A DNA stretch of 64,000 nucleotides from Halorarum halophilum (lineage in GTDB: Archaea > Halobacteriota > Halobacteria > Halobacteriales > Haloferacaceae): assembly GCF_013401515.1 (NCBI RefSeq), contig NZ_CP058529.1, forward strand, positions 2,108,001 to 2,172,000, read 5' to 3'. The notes beneath the pieces are model-generated. The model had not been told where the DNA came from, did no database searches, and saw only the letters and a program-made list of their open reading frames with translations. The first letter of the stretch is position 1. Every line of letters begins with the position of its first letter. The position numbers were made by a program, and so were the translations under genes. Of the stretch, positions 8,345 through 17,975 are shown piece after piece.

Positions 8345-9595
8345 TCAGGGACAGGTGACGACGGCCCCGAGCTCCGGCGCCCGCGCCTCGTACCCCTCCT
8401 CGCGGAGCTCCTCGGCGAACGCCTCGCACCGGTCGCCGTGGTTCACGAGCACCGTCGCGTCGCGGTAGGCGTCGAGGAAGCCGAACAGCCCGTTCCGATC
8501 GGCGTGCGCGGAGAAGTCGTACTGCTCCACCCTGGCGCCGACGGGCATCACCCGGCCGTCGATCTCGGCGCTCCCAGTCTCCAGCAGGTCGCGACCGGGG
8601 GTCCCCTCGACCTGGTAGCCGGTCATGGCGATCTTGTTGGTCGGGTTGGCCCGGATCTCGGGGATGTACGTCATCGCGGGGCCGCCCGAGAGCATCCCGC
8701 TGGTGGTGATGATGGCGGCCTTCTGGCCGGCGATGCGCTTGCGCTGGCCGTCGCGGCCGGTGACGAACCGCGCGTGGGATTTCGCCCGTCGGAGCGCGTC
8801 GGCGTCGCGGACGAACTCGGGATACTGCCGAAGCATCTCCGTGACCTCCGTGCCCATCCCGTCGACGTAACAGGGGATGTCGTACTCGTCGCAGACGAGC
8901 ATCATCTCCTGGGTCCGTCCGATGGCGAACGCCGGGACGACGACCGTCCCGCCCTCCCAGAGCGTCGTCTTCACGCTCTCGGCGAACCGCTCCTCGACGA
9001 CGGCTCGGTCCTCGTGCTCGACGTCGGAGTACGTGCTCTCGCAGAGGACGACGTCCGCGTCGGGGCGGTCGGTCGTCCCGGCAACGAGGCGCTGACTTCG
9101 GGTGTGGAAGTCGGCGGTGTACAGCAGCCGGGTGTCGCCGTCGTCGACGAGGACGTGCGCGCTCCCGGGGATGTGGCCCGCGTTGTAGAACGTCACCTCG
9201 TGGCCCGCGGCCGCGAACGGCTCCCCGTAACCGTGCTCCTCGGAAACCTCCCCGACGCGCCGCACGTCCTCCCCGGTGAAGGGGCACTGTGGACTGTTCC
9301 CGTGGAGTTTCAGCGTGTCGCGGGCGAGCAGGAGGGCGAGTTCGCGCGTCGGGGGCGTCCAGTGGATCGCCGGCCGCGCGCTCCCCGAGAGCAGCGCCGG
9401 CACCGCGCCGACGTGGTCGAGGTGGCCGTGGGAGACGACGACCGCGTCCGGGTCGACGCCGCCGGCGCCGAGGGCGCCGACCGGGTACTGCGGCGGGTTG
9501 TCGGCCAGCATGCCGAAGTCGAGGAGGAGCGAGTCGTTCACGAGGACCGCGCTGCGCCCCACCTCGCGGGCGCCGCCGAGGAACTGGACGTCCAT
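8345..9595 (-). CDS. Beta-CASP metallo-beta-lactamase ribonuclease (aCPSF2-like)
   Basis: A 416-aa metal-dependent nuclease of the CPSF/RNase J superfamily acting on RNA in the cytoplasm. Metal-ligand motif HGHLDHVG (H56, H58, D60, H61), the later NAGHIPGSAH and LLYTADFH motifs, and the beta-CASP motifs (FAIGRTQE, TTSGMLSGGP, FSAHADR) are present. It lacks the N-terminal KH domains of aCPSF1, so it resembles the shorter aCPSF2 group, implicated in archaeal mRNA processing or decay. ATG 9595 starts directly on the conserved MDVQFLGGAREVG; an upstream ATG at 9631 would add a poor-looking leader. Confidence 0.85.
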   Translation of the reverse strand: MDVQFLGGAREVGRSAVLVNDSLLLDFGMLADNPPQYPVGALGAGGVDPDAVVVSHGHLDHVGAVPALLSGSARPAIHWTPPTRELALLLARDTLKLHGNSPQCPFTGEDVRRVGEVSEEHGYGEPFAAAGHEVTFYNAGHIPGSAHVLVDDGDTRLLYTADFHTRSQRLVAGTTDRPDADVVLCESTYSDVEHEDRAVVEERFAESVKTTLWEGGTVVVPAFAIGRTQEMMLVCDEYDIPCYVDGMGTEVTEMLRQYPEFVRDADALRRAKSHARFVTGRDGQRKRIAGQKAAIITTSGMLSGGPAMTYIPEIRANPTNKIAMTGYQVEGTPGRDLLETGSAEIDGRVMPVGARVEQYDFSAHADRNGLFGFLDAYRDATVLVNHGDRCEAFAEELREEGYEARAPELGAVVTCP

Positions 9596-10037
9596 CGGGG
9601 AGTGGTTCCCGGGGGAACGGTTTTCCTCCATCGGTTTCGATCGGTCCGTATCGGCGTGTCGCCCGGCCAGTTCCGGTGATCCGGATGGACCCGGCCGCGA
9701 ATCTCCATCCCCACCGATCCGACGGTTCCCCACCGATCCGGCCGTACTCCTCGACCCCGGGCGCCGCGCTCGTCGACCGGGGTGCCGCTCCGTTAGACGG
9801 CCCTTTCCGGGACGATTCGGACGTTAGTCGAACGACTATCCCCGGCGGTTCGGGCAGGCGCCCGGTAAGCCCTGTAGTACAATGTTTCCGGCACGTGGAG
9901 GTCGTTGCCGTGGCACCCTCCACCGGGTTCGAGTGGCACTGCTCGCCGCCGCGGCCGGATAGTCCCGCGGATCGACCGGACAGGCACGTCGACGGACCGG
10001 ATAGCCGCGTCGGCCGGTCGACCAGTCCACGGGTCGT
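9596..10037. other. Intergenic region without a recognisable gene
   Basis: This 442-base gap separates the divergent beta-CASP nuclease and the surface-protein gene. It contains no convincing ORF, tRNA or strong hairpin; the open frames across it are Arg/Pro-rich shadows. It should hold the two promoters, but I see no clear TATA box. Confidence 0.5.
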
Positions 10038-13000
10038 GTGAACCCCCGGATGTCGTCCGCTCGGCTCCTCCGACTGCTCGTCGCGACGTGGGTAGTGGCG
10101 TCCGCGACGTTCGGTGCAGTCGTCGTGGATGGCTCGCTCCCGTCGGCGACGGCCGGTGATCGGTCGACCCCGGCTGATTCCTCGCCCGCCATACTGTCTG
10201 AGGACGACGAGACCGAGACGGCGACGCCGTCCGCGACCAGGACGCCCCACCCGTCGTCGACGGACACCGGGACAGCGGACGGGACGAACGGGGACGAAAC
10301 TGAAGGGGACGGAGCGGAGGGGAGTGGAGCCGAGGGGACCGGAACGGAGGAGGCTGGAACCCCGGAAGCCGGGACGCGCGGTGACGGGGCGGACGGGACG
10401 GGGACGCCCGCGACCGGAACGACGGCGACGACGACCGCGACGGGACCTGAGTCGACGGCCGCCCCCGAGGACGGCGCCGTCGAGGGAGAACCCGACCTCG
10501 GCGCGTTCGCCCCGAACAACACGGTCGCACCCGGCCAGCGCACCCGCCTCGTCGTCCAGGTCACCAACGGCGGAACGGTCGACGACGGCGGGCTGGACAC
10601 GCCCCCCGAGGCGGAGCGGCGGGTCACGACCGCGAGGGACGTCAGCGTCACCCTGGAGGCGGGCGACGCGCCCGTCGACGTGCGGACCGGAACGACGGCG
10701 CTCGGCGACCTCCCGAGCGGCTCCATCGCCCAGTCGGGCTTCGACGTCGTCGTCGACGAGGACGCCGAGCCGGGCGTGTACGAACTGGACGTCGTCGTCG
10801 AGTACGACTACACCGAGTCCGTCTCCGGGGACGAGCGCGACGACGAGTCGGAGACGGAGACGTTGACTGTCACCCTCGTCGTGACCGAGAACGCCCGGTT
10901 CGAGGTGGTCGACGTGGACAGCGACCTGCAGGTGGGCGAGCGGGGGACCGTCGAGGTCACGTTCGAGAACGTCGGCGAGGAGACGGTGCGGGACGCCGCG
11001 GTCACGTTCCGGTCGCGGAACGCCGACCTCCGGGTCGACACCGGGTCGGAGACCGCGCGCTTCGCGGGGGAGTGGGAGCCCGGCGAGGAGAAGACCGTGG
11101 AGTTCCAGGCCACCGCGGCGAACACCTCCGCCCCGCAGCGGTACGCTCTGGAGGCCACGGTCGCCTACACCGACGGCGACGGCGTCCGGCGGAACTCGAC
11201 CCCGCTCGTGTTCGGCGTCCGGCCGGACGAGGAGCAGCGGTTCTCCGTCGACGACGTCGAGGGCGACCTCCGCGTCGGCGAGGACGGGACGGTGACGGGG
11301 ACCGTCACCAACGAGGGGCCGGGCCCCGTCGCCGACGCGGTCGTTCGGCTCGTCGACGAGGACGGGGACGTCGTCGCCCGGCGGTCGGCGGCGGTCCTCG
11401 GCGACCTCGACGACGGCGAGGACGCCGACTTCTCGATCCCGGTCCGCGTCCCCGACGACGCCGAACCCGGGCAGCGACAGCTCTCGTTCGTCGTCGAGTA
11501 CCTGAACCGCGACGGCGACCCCCGGACCAGCAACCAGCTCCGCGGGACGGTCGACGTCGACGAGGAGCGCGACCGCTTCGAGGTGACCGACTCGAGCGCC
11601 GACGTCCAGGCCGGCGAGTCGGGGACGCTGTCGGTGGAGATCGAGAACGTCGGCGACGAGGACATCACGGACGCGACCGTCGTCCTCAGTTCGCCGGACG
11701 AGGACCTCGTGCTCGACTCCGGCGGCAACGCCTCGCGGTTCGTGGGCGCCTGGGACGAGGGCGACGACGAGACGGTGACCGTCGAGGCGACCGCGGCGAA
11801 CGGAACCGGCGGCCAGCGCTTCCCGGTCGAAGTGACGGTCAGGTACACGGACGCCGACGGCGACCGGCGGCGCTCGGACGCGCTCGTCGTCGGCGTCACG
11901 CCGGAGGCCGAACAGCGGTTCGCGGTCGGGGACGTCACCAGCACGCTCCGGGTCGGCGAGGAGGGCCGCGTGAACGGTACGGTCACCAACACCGGACCCC
12001 GCGGCGTCTCGAACGCGGTGCTCCGGCTGACGAGCACCGACGAGAACCTCGACCCGCGGGAGACCGAGGCGGTCCTCGGCGACGTCGGGGAGGGCGACGA
12101 CGCCGGCTTCTCGCTCCCCATCTCGGTGCCCGACACCGCCCAGCCGGGCGAGCGCCGACTCACGTTCGTCGTGGAGTACGTCACCGCCGGCGGCGACCGC
12201 CGGACGAGCGACCCCATCTCGGTCGTCGCGAACGTGACGAGCGGAACCGACCGGCTCGTCATCGAGTCGATCAGCTCCGAGCTACAGGCGGACGACACCG
12301 GCTCGGTGGTACTCGAAATGACCAACCGGGGGAACGAGACGCTCACGGACGCCACGGTGTCGCTGGCAGTCGAGAGCCGGCAACTCCGGGTCGGCGACGG
12401 CGTCAACGACACCCGGTTCGTCGGCGACTGGCCGGGCGGCGAGACGCGCACCGTCAGGTACCGCGTGCGCGCGGAGAACGGGACGGGCAACCAGACGTTC
12501 CCGTTCCGCGCGTCCGTGGACTACGAGGACGAGGAGGGCCAGTCCCGGCGCTCGGATGCGCTCCCGTTCGGGGCCACCCCGGCCGCCGAGCAGTCGTTCG
12601 CCACCCGAGCCGTCGAGAGCACCCTGCGGGTCGGCGAGGAGGGGCGGGCGACGGTGCGGCTCACCAACCGCGGCCCCGGGACCGTCTCGGCGGTCGCGCT
12701 CGAACTGCTGACCGACGTGCCCAACGTGAACCCCGTGGAGACGGAGGCCGCGGTCGGCGACCTCGCGCCCGGGGAGTCGACGACGCTCGCGTTCCCCGTC
12801 GAGATCAGCGAGAGCGCCGACGCCGGGACGCGACAGCTCACCTACCGCGTCCGCTACGCGGACGACGACGGCGACCGCCGGACGAGCGACGTCCTCACGA
12901 CCGACGTCCGGGTCGCGCCCGAGCGGGACCCGTTCGTCGTCGACGCCGCGGAGGCGACGGTGATCGTCGGTGAGGACGGGACGCTCGTGCTCAACGTGAC

Positions 13001-13427
13001 GAACAACCGCGGCGAGCCGCTGCGCGACATCCAGGCGAAGGCGTTCGCCGACGCCCCGCTCTCGGTCGACGACGACCAGGCGTTCGTCCAGTCGCTCGGT
13101 CCGAACGAGTCCGCGACCATCGAGTTCGACGTGTCCGCGAGCGGGGAGGCTGGCACCAAGACCTACCCGCTGTCTGTCGACTTCCTCTACACCACCCCCG
13201 ACGGCGACCAGCGGCTCTCCGACCCGGTCGACGTCGGCGTGACCGTGGTCGAGCCCCCGGACGACAACGTCCTCGAACTGGTGCTCCTGTTCCTGGGAGT
13301 CGTCGCGCTGCTGCTGATCGCGCTGTGGCTCCTCCGCCGGCGGCGGCGCGGCCGAGGTGACGAGGCGGAGGACGCATCGGCGGACGGCGGAGTGGACGAT
13401 GCGTCGGCGGGCGACGACGGCGTATGA
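10038..13427 (+). CDS. Giant CARDB/COG1361-like repeat surface protein with C-terminal membrane anchor
   Basis: A 1129-aa (or 1125-aa if the ATG at 10050 is used) exported protein. A signal peptide (LLRLLVATWVVASATFGAVV) is followed by a Thr/Gly/Glu-rich linker to ~residue 150 and a first beta domain (~150-285). Seven Ig-like units then follow, starting at R287, R401, R513, R627, R739, S853 and P965. Unit lengths alternate exactly 114/112 aa, so an A-B pair is repeated three times plus a final A. A transmembrane helix (~1077-1098), an Arg cluster and an acidic tail end the protein. The ATG of the RND exporter overlaps its stop by four bases, so the two are coupled. A role as a surface partner of the exporter is inference. 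Confidence 0.8.
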   Translation: MNPRMSSARLLRLLVATWVVASATFGAVVVDGSLPSATAGDRSTPADSSPAILSEDDETETATPSATRTPHPSSTDTGTADGTNGDETEGDGAEGSGAEGTGTEEAGTPEAGTRGDGADGTGTPATGTTATTTATGPESTAAPEDGAVEGEPDLGAFAPNNTVAPGQRTRLVVQVTNGGTVDDGGLDTPPEAERRVTTARDVSVTLEAGDAPVDVRTGTTALGDLPSGSIAQSGFDVVVDEDAEPGVYELDVVVEYDYTESVSGDERDDESETETLTVTLVVTENARFEVVDVDSDLQVGERGTVEVTFENVGEETVRDAAVTFRSRNADLRVDTGSETARFAGEWEPGEEKTVEFQATAANTSAPQRYALEATVAYTDGDGVRRNSTPLVFGVRPDEEQRFSVDDVEGDLRVGEDGTVTGTVTNEGPGPVADAVVRLVDEDGDVVARRSAAVLGDLDDGEDADFSIPVRVPDDAEPGQRQLSFVVEYLNRDGDPRTSNQLRGTVDVDEERDRFEVTDSSADVQAGESGTLSVEIENVGDEDITDATVVLSSPDEDLVLDSGGNASRFVGAWDEGDDETVTVEATAANGTGGQRFPVEVTVRYTDADGDRRRSDALVVGVTPEAEQRFAVGDVTSTLRVGEEGRVNGTVTNTGPRGVSNAVLRLTSTDENLDPRETEAVLGDVGEGDDAGFSLPISVPDTAQPGERRLTFVVEYVTAGGDRRTSDPISVVANVTSGTDRLVIESISSELQADDTGSVVLEMTNRGNETLTDATVSLAVESRQLRVGDGVNDTRFVGDWPGGETRTVRYRVRAENGTGNQTFPFRASVDYEDEEGQSRRSDALPFGATPAAEQSFATRAVESTLRVGEEGRATVRLTNRGPGTVSAVALELLTDVPNVNPVETEAAVGDLAPGESTTLAFPVEISESADAGTRQLTYRVRYADDDGDRRTSDVLTTDVRVAPERDPFVVDAAEATVIVGEDGTLVLNVTNNRGEPLRDIQAKAFADAPLSVDDDQAFVQSLGPNESATIEFDVSASGEAGTKTYPLSVDFLYTTPDGDQRLSDPVDVGVTVVEPPDDNVLELVLLFLGVVALLLIALWLLRRRRRGRGDEAEDASADGGVDDASAGDDGV

Positions 13428-15934
13428 GCGGTTTTCGGCGACTCCTCGAGACCGTCGACGACCTGATCGTCGAGCGCCCGGCGGTCGTCGTCCTCGCGTT
13501 CCTCGTCGTCACCGGGGGGTTCGCCGTCGGCCTGGGGAACGTCTCGACGGAGGCGGGCACGAGCCAGTTCACCGAGGACCTGCCCGCACAGCGGGCGTTC
13601 GAGGCGTCCAACGAGAAGTTCACGCCGTCGTTCGCCCCCGACACGGGCACGACCCAGCTCATCCAGTCGAACCGGAACGTGCTCGCGAAGCCGTCGCTGC
13701 TGCGCATGCTCGAAGCGCAGCAGCGACTGGAGGAGCGCCCGTCGCTGCGGGTCGTCTCGACCACGAGCGCCGCCTCCACGGTCGCGACGACGCTCGACCC
13801 GAACGCCACCTCGACCGACGCCCAGGTCCGGACGGTCGAGGAGGCGACGCCGGGCGAGATCGACGCCGCGGTCCGCAGGGCCGCGAGCAACCGGTCGTTC
13901 AGGAACCGGCTCAGCGACGACTTCAATCGGCCGGCCGCCCGCGCCACCGGGACCGTCGCCGTCGTCCAGCACGAGGTGCCGGCGGGCGTCTCGACGGACG
14001 CCGGCGCGGACACCGCCAGTCCGTTAGCCAGCCTGCAGCAGCGGTCCCAACCCGTCGTCGACTCGGTCGGCGGCGACATCCGGGTGTTCGGCTCGGGCAT
14101 CATCTCGGCCGAGTTCGAGAACGTCATCTTCGACTCGCTGATCGTCGTCCTCCCCGCCTCGATCACCCTCATCCTCCTGTTCCTGGTCGTCGCCTACCGC
14201 GACCCCATCGACCTGCTGCTGGGCGTCCTCGCGCTCGGGGTCACGCTCGTGTGGACGTTCGGGTTCATGGGGCTCGCGGGCATCTCGTTCTCGCAGATCC
14301 TCATCGCCGTGCCGCCCCTCCTGCTGGCGGTCGGCATCGACTTCGGCATCCACAGCGTCAACCGCTACCGCGAGGAGCGCGTCGAGGGGCGGGCCGTCGG
14401 GCCGGCGATGTCGCGCGCCAGCCGCCAGCTCCTGGTGGCCTTCTTCATCGTGACGGGCACCACCGTCGCCGGGTTCGCCTCGAACGTCACCAGCGGCCTC
14501 GCGCCGGTCAGGGAGTTCGGCGTCGTCGCGGCCGTCGGCATCACGTTCACGTTCCTCATCTTCGGCGGCCTCCTCCCGGCGACGAAGGTCCTCACGGACC
14601 GGGTACGCGAGCGTCGCGGCGTCCCCCAGTTCAGCCAGCGTCCGCTCGGCCTCTCGGGGTCGGTGCTCGGCGCGGTGCCCGCGCTGGGGATGGCCGTCGC
14701 CCGGCGCGGCCCCGCGCTGTTCCTCGCGCTCGTGGTCGTACTGTCGGTTGGTTCGGGGGTGTACGGCCTCGGCGTCGACACCACGTTCTCCGAGGAGGAC
14801 TTCCTGCCGCCCGAGGACACCCCGCCGTACCTCGAGGACCTGCCCGAACCGTTCCGGCCGAGCGAGTACACCGCGACCCGCGACGTCAACTACCTCGACG
14901 AGGAGTTCACGGCCGCGCAGGGGGAGACGGTCACCGTCTACGTCGAGGGGCCGATGACGCGGGACTACGCGCTGGAGTCGTTCGACCGCGCCGCCCGGAA
15001 CCCGCCCGACTCGTTCGTGACCGACGGCCGCGAGGCGGAGGTGCAGAGCATCCGCACCGTCGTCCGGGCCCACGCGAACGAGTCGGCGTCCTTCCGGCGG
15101 CTGGTCGACCGGAACGACGTCGACGACGACGGCGTCCCCGACGACAACCTCGAGGAGGTGTACGACGCGCTGTTCGACTCGGCCGCCGGCGACGAGGCGC
15201 GCCGGTACCTGACTGAGGACCGCCGGGCGGCGCGGGTCGTCTACACGACGGAGGCCGGCGCGTCGCAAGAGGCGGTCGCCACGGACGCGGGCGATGTCGC
15301 CGACCGGTACCGGTTCGAGGCGATCGCGACGGGGGAGGTCGTCGTGTTCCAGGAGGTCTCGGACGTCATCCTCGCCTCCGCGATCCGGAGCCTCGTGCTC
15401 GCGCTCTCCGCGACCGCGGTGTTCCTGGTCCTCGTCTACTACGGCCTCGAGGGCACCCCCACGCTCGGTCTGCTCAACCTCGTCCCCATCGTCCTCACCG
15501 TCACCCTGCTCGCCGGGTCGATGCGCGCGCTCGACCTGCCGTTCAACGCCCTGACCGCGACCATCCTCTCGATCACCATCGGGCTGGGCACCGACTACTC
15601 CGCCCACGTCGTCCACCGCTTCGCCGACGAGTACGACGGGACGGGGGGCGTGTTCGACCCGCTCGAGGCCGCCGTCCGCGGCACCGGCGGCGCGCTGACG
15701 GGGAGCATGCTCACGACGACGACCGGCATCGGCGTGCTCGTGCTCGCCATCACGCCCATCCTCGGCCAGTTCGGCGCGCTCACCGCGCTCTCGGTCCTCT
15801 ACTCGTACCTGACCGCCGTGCTCGTCACGCCGTCGCTGGTCGTCGTGTGGGACCGGGCCCGTCCGCCGGGGGCACCCCTCGCCGACCGGCCGGGACGCTC
15901 CGGAGCGGGCGACGGGGACGCCGGAACCCGTTGA
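13424..15934 (+). CDS. RND-superfamily (MMPL/HAE3-type) exporter
   Basis: An 836-aa membrane transporter built of two homologous halves, each a helix, a large extracytoplasmic loop and a five- to six-helix bundle. The first loop spans about residues 40-220 and the second ~455-640. The proton-relay style helices contain VGIDFGIHSVNRYREE in the first half and GLGTDYSAHVVHRFADEY in the second. Members export lipids, hopanoids or drugs using the proton gradient; archaeal substrates are unknown. It starts with ATGA overlapping the stop of the repeat surface protein, which implies a joint function at the cell surface. It ends 16 bases before the convergent corA. Confidence 0.87.
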   Translation: MSGFRRLLETVDDLIVERPAVVVLAFLVVTGGFAVGLGNVSTEAGTSQFTEDLPAQRAFEASNEKFTPSFAPDTGTTQLIQSNRNVLAKPSLLRMLEAQQRLEERPSLRVVSTTSAASTVATTLDPNATSTDAQVRTVEEATPGEIDAAVRRAASNRSFRNRLSDDFNRPAARATGTVAVVQHEVPAGVSTDAGADTASPLASLQQRSQPVVDSVGGDIRVFGSGIISAEFENVIFDSLIVVLPASITLILLFLVVAYRDPIDLLLGVLALGVTLVWTFGFMGLAGISFSQILIAVPPLLLAVGIDFGIHSVNRYREERVEGRAVGPAMSRASRQLLVAFFIVTGTTVAGFASNVTSGLAPVREFGVVAAVGITFTFLIFGGLLPATKVLTDRVRERRGVPQFSQRPLGLSGSVLGAVPALGMAVARRGPALFLALVVVLSVGSGVYGLGVDTTFSEEDFLPPEDTPPYLEDLPEPFRPSEYTATRDVNYLDEEFTAAQGETVTVYVEGPMTRDYALESFDRAARNPPDSFVTDGREAEVQSIRTVVRAHANESASFRRLVDRNDVDDDGVPDDNLEEVYDALFDSAAGDEARRYLTEDRRAARVVYTTEAGASQEAVATDAGDVADRYRFEAIATGEVVVFQEVSDVILASAIRSLVLALSATAVFLVLVYYGLEGTPTLGLLNLVPIVLTVTLLAGSMRALDLPFNALTATILSITIGLGTDYSAHVVHRFADEYDGTGGVFDPLEAAVRGTGGALTGSMLTTTTGIGVLVLAITPILGQFGALTALSVLYSYLTAVLVTPSLVVVWDRARPPGAPLADRPGRSGAGDGDAGTR

Positions 15935-15950
15935 ATCCGGACGCAGTCGG

Positions 15951-16916
15951 TCACAGCCAGCCCTCCCGCCGGAAGTAGGCGGTGAGGATGAGCGCGACCG
16001 CGCCCATCCCGAGCATCGTCGCGTGGTAGGCGTACGGCCACGTGAGTTCGGGCATGACCTCGAAGTTCATCCCGAACACCCCGGCGACGAACGTGAGCGG
16101 CAGGACGATGGTCGCGACGACGGTGAGCCGGCGCATCACCTCGTTCGTCGACTGCGAGAGCGTGTTGAGGTAGATGTCGCGCGCGCCGGCGGTCAGGTCG
16201 CGGTACGTCTCCGTGAGTTCGACCACCTGCACGAGGTGGTCGTACACGTCGCGGTAGTACTTCTCGATGGGCTCGGAGACGTGGTCGGTGTCGCCGCGGT
16301 AGAGAACGCTCGCGGCGTCCCGCGTCGGCCACACGACGCGGCGGATGGACAGCAACTCGCGCCGGAGGTCGTTGATGATGGGGAGTGTGTCCGGGTCCGG
16401 CTCGTCGAGCACGCGCTCCTCGACCGTCTCGATGTCGTCGACCACCTCGTCGAGCAGGGCGAAGTAGCCGTCCACGATCCGGTCGAACACGAGATAGCCG
16501 GTGAAGTCGGCTCCGCTCGCGAGCGCCCGGCGGTCGTCGGCGGCCACGCGGGTCCACACCTCGTCGACGGGCGCCACCTCCTCGGTCGTCAGCGTGACGA
16601 GCCAGTCGTCCCCGATGAAGATGCCGACCTGGCGCGTCCGGATCTCCTCGAGGAACGTCGTCTCGCCGATGCGGAAGCGCGCGGCCCTCACGAGCAGGAA
16701 CGTGTACTCGTCCAGCACCTCCGTCTTGGGGCGCACGTCGTTGAGCACGTCCTCGACGTGCAGCGAGTGGATGCCGAAGCACTCGGCGACCGAGTCCAGT
16801 TCCGCCCGGTCCGTCGATGCCGCCCACGCCCACGTCGTCCCCGGCGCGTCGATGGCCGCCTCCGGGTCGTCGAACGCCGCGGCCCCCTCGGACGTGTACG
16901 ACAGCGAGCGCTTCAC
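15951..16916 (-). CDS. corA: CorA-type magnesium/cobalt transport protein
   Basis: A 321-aa divalent-cation channel of the CorA family. A soluble N-terminal domain (~1-255), rich in acidic helices, is followed by two C-terminal membrane helices. The family signature GMNF stands at the end of the first helix (GVFGMNFEVMPEL), and the short acidic periplasmic loop is present. It mediates Mg2+ (possibly Co2+) entry as a pentamer, by family knowledge. The start is GTG at 16916, embedded in the stop of a small upstream membrane-protein gene (GTGTGA), which indicates translational coupling. Confidence 0.92.
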   Translation of the reverse strand: MKRSLSYTSEGAAAFDDPEAAIDAPGTTWAWAASTDRAELDSVAECFGIHSLHVEDVLNDVRPKTEVLDEYTFLLVRAARFRIGETTFLEEIRTRQVGIFIGDDWLVTLTTEEVAPVDEVWTRVAADDRRALASGADFTGYLVFDRIVDGYFALLDEVVDDIETVEERVLDEPDPDTLPIINDLRRELLSIRRVVWPTRDAASVLYRGDTDHVSEPIEKYYRDVYDHLVQVVELTETYRDLTAGARDIYLNTLSQSTNEVMRRLTVVATIVLPLTFVAGVFGMNFEVMPELTWPYAYHATMLGMGAVALILTAYFRREGWL

Positions 16917-17077
16917 ACCGACTCACCCCAACTGAACGTCACCGCCGCGAGCGTCACGCCCGCGAGGAGGCCGACGATGCACGCCTCGCGGCCGGGGTAC
17001 GGCGCCACGACGCCGGCGACGTAGCCGACGAGCGAGAGCGCCGTCAGCGCCGCGGCAGCGAGGAACGTCCGGTCCAT
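16913..17077 (-). CDS. 54-aa two-helix membrane protein coupled to corA
   Basis: A small ORF beginning MDRTFLAAAALTALSLVG and ending in SWGESV. It has two hydrophobic helices separated by a short loop containing PYPGREAC. Its TGA stop overlaps the GTG start of corA, and no other gene occupies the 16917-17235 interval, so it is probably the first gene of a two-gene unit. I do not recognise the family. Possibilities are a CorA accessory protein or an unrelated membrane microprotein. Coding quality looks real (strong GC preference at third positions and sensible hydrophobic pattern). Confidence 0.6.
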   Translation of the reverse strand: MDRTFLAAAALTALSLVGYVAGVVAPYPGREACIVGLLAGVTLAAVTFSWGESV

Positions 17078-17235
17078 GCGCTCGCCAACACCCCCGCGGT
17101 CGTTAATGGTTCGGGCGTTCCCACGAAGAGACGCGACCGCCGACGTGCCACCCGCGTGTTCCCGCTCGAAACGTCGGCAGAGGCCCCGCCGGCACCGTCC
17201 AAAGCTACAGGCCGCCGTGGTGCCTACCCCGACGC

Positions 17236-17652
17236 ATGCCCGAGGATGGCGACCCCGAACCGACGCTCACGGAGACGGAACGCGACGCCCTCCACGAGGC
17301 GCAGCTCGGCGTCGAGCACGTCTTCCGGGCGTACGGCGACCTGCTCGGCTGTCACCACCGAACCGGCCACGCGATGGAGAAGTTCGCGCGGGCCGAGTCG
17401 CTGCTGCGCGAGGCCGGACACGAGGAGTTCGCCGACGACCTCCGGGACCGCCTGCTCCCCGCCGGAGCGGTGGAGGACGCCTGGACGTTCGAACTCGTGG
17501 AGGCGTTCCGCGGCGGCTTCGTCGACGAGGTGGAGGCGTTCGAGTCGGCGCTCCGGAAGGAACTCGCCGAGGGGCGCAACCACGTGACCGAGCGGGAACA
17601 GCAGCGCCGGTGGCGCGAGCGCGCCGAGTCGGACGACTGGCGCGAGGACTGA
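17236..17652 (+). CDS. Conserved-looking small helical protein, unknown function
   Basis: A 138-aa soluble, strongly charged and mostly helical protein with a recognisable middle segment GCHHRTGHAMEKFARAE and a C-terminus rich in Arg/Glu. The paired histidines (GCHHRTGH) could bind a metal, but this is speculation. No signal peptide or membrane segment is seen. It converges on the DUF5808 gene 38 bases downstream. I do not recognise a named domain. Confidence 0.65.
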   Translation: MPEDGDPEPTLTETERDALHEAQLGVEHVFRAYGDLLGCHHRTGHAMEKFARAESLLREAGHEEFADDLRDRLLPAGAVEDAWTFELVEAFRGGFVDEVEAFESALRKELAEGRNHVTEREQQRRWRERAESDDWRED

Positions 17653-17690
17653 AGCGGCGGAGGACACTCGGAGGCCGGTCGGTCCGGGCC

Positions 17691-17975
17691 TCAGTCGTCG
17701 TCGACGATGACTTCGACGGGACCCTCGTCGGCGTCGTCGGTCAGTTCGGCGGATTCGCGCGACTTGCGTTCCTGGAACAGCAGTCCGCCGGCGACGAGGA
17801 GCACGGCCCACGAGCGCCAGTTCGCGAGGTTCAGCGTGTAGCCGATGCCGAACGGCTTCTCCACGAGCATGCCCTGCCCGGGCTGCCAGTACGACGAGAG
17901 GAGTCGACTGATGCTCGGTCGGTCGAAGTTGTACGGGACGCCGAACAGGTCGCCGGACTGGGGTTTGTCTGCCAT
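17691..17975 (-). CDS. DUF5808 family small membrane protein
   Basis: A 94-aa protein with the recognisable DUF5808 block: DLFGVPYNFDRPSISRLLSSYWQPG followed by KPFGIGYTLNLANWRSW. One hydrophobic helix lies at about residues 53-67, and the tail is acidic. Such proteins are common in haloarchaea and some bacteria, and their function is unknown. ATG 17975 begins the conserved region with a short polar lead; longer frames upstream are not supported. Confidence 0.8.
   Translation of the reverse strand: MADKPQSGDLFGVPYNFDRPSISRLLSSYWQPGQGMLVEKPFGIGYTLNLANWRSWAVLLVAGGLLFQERKSRESAELTDDADEGPVEVIVDDD

Noticed and set aside
9289-10041. Plus-strand frame extending into the gap before the giant surface protein
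   Set aside because: Arg/Gly-rich shadow of the beta-CASP gene continuing by chance into non-coding DNA.
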